DNA from: Ulva prolifera
Lineage: Eukaryota; Chlorophyta; Ulvophyceae; Ulvales; Ulvaceae
NCBI GenBank assembly: GCA_023078555.1
Contig: CM041197.1
Coordinates: 9,146,842-9,210,841 of the forward strand
Direction: 5' to 3'
Length of the DNA stretch: 64,000 nucleotides
This document shows, one piece after another, positions 63,995 to 64,000 of the stretch. A program made the translations under genes and the position numbers. Numbering within the stretch: the stretch's first letter is position 1; every line of letters begins with the position of its first letter. Under the pieces are notes generated by a model that saw only the letters and a list, made by a program, of their open reading frames with translations, did no database searches and was not told where the DNA came from.

Positions 63995-64000
63995 TTACCC

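Overview
This is a eukaryotic nuclear window. Introns are short (about 70-160 bp) with some longer ones, several 5' splice sites read GTGCG or GTAAG, base composition is moderately GC-rich, and TGCATG words are frequent. A green-algal (Chlorophyta) genome would fit, but that is an inference with low confidence; nothing here fixes the species.

Left part (1-28957) is a nested retrotransposon cluster. A Ty1/copia family (called Copia-A here, 308-bp LTRs) has two whole-looking 4736-bp copies in opposite orientation, 10315-15050 (minus, target duplication TCAAG) and 17836-22571 (plus, target duplication CGGCA), plus several broken copies. A second copia family (Copia-B, about 348-bp LTR) has two broken copies joined head to head near 22866. 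A Ty3/gypsy element is present only as pieces. A 321-bp terminal-repeat element in miniature (TRIM; 90-bp LTRs, tRNA-like interior) occurs four times, twice with clean 5-bp target duplications. A host gene (8516-9603) is cut by this cluster on its right side of the first block, and the first codons of another gene (28958-29108) abut the Copia-B LTR.

Middle part (29000-39150) holds a candidate small multi-exon gene, a 280-bp direct duplication, an ORF made of 61-residue tandem repeats, and a 3.9-kb Mutator-like (MULE) DNA transposon with 110-bp inverted ends and an 11-bp target duplication. An unoccupied relative of its target site lies at 31607-31785 in the same window.

Right part (39884-63440) is a cluster of secretory-pathway genes. 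It contains two type II membrane GT32 (OCH1-like) glycosyltransferases, two pieces of the same family, a type II membrane FkbM-family methyltransferase with four exons whose large intron carries a DNA transposon, and two paralogous secreted proteins of about 228 residues and unknown function with identical exon 2 and exon 3 lengths. Splice sites and phases for these genes were read by eye and are mutually consistent. The cluster looks like a locally duplicated set of genes for making or modifying secreted or cell-surface glycans; that role is inferred from GT32 and FkbM family knowledge.
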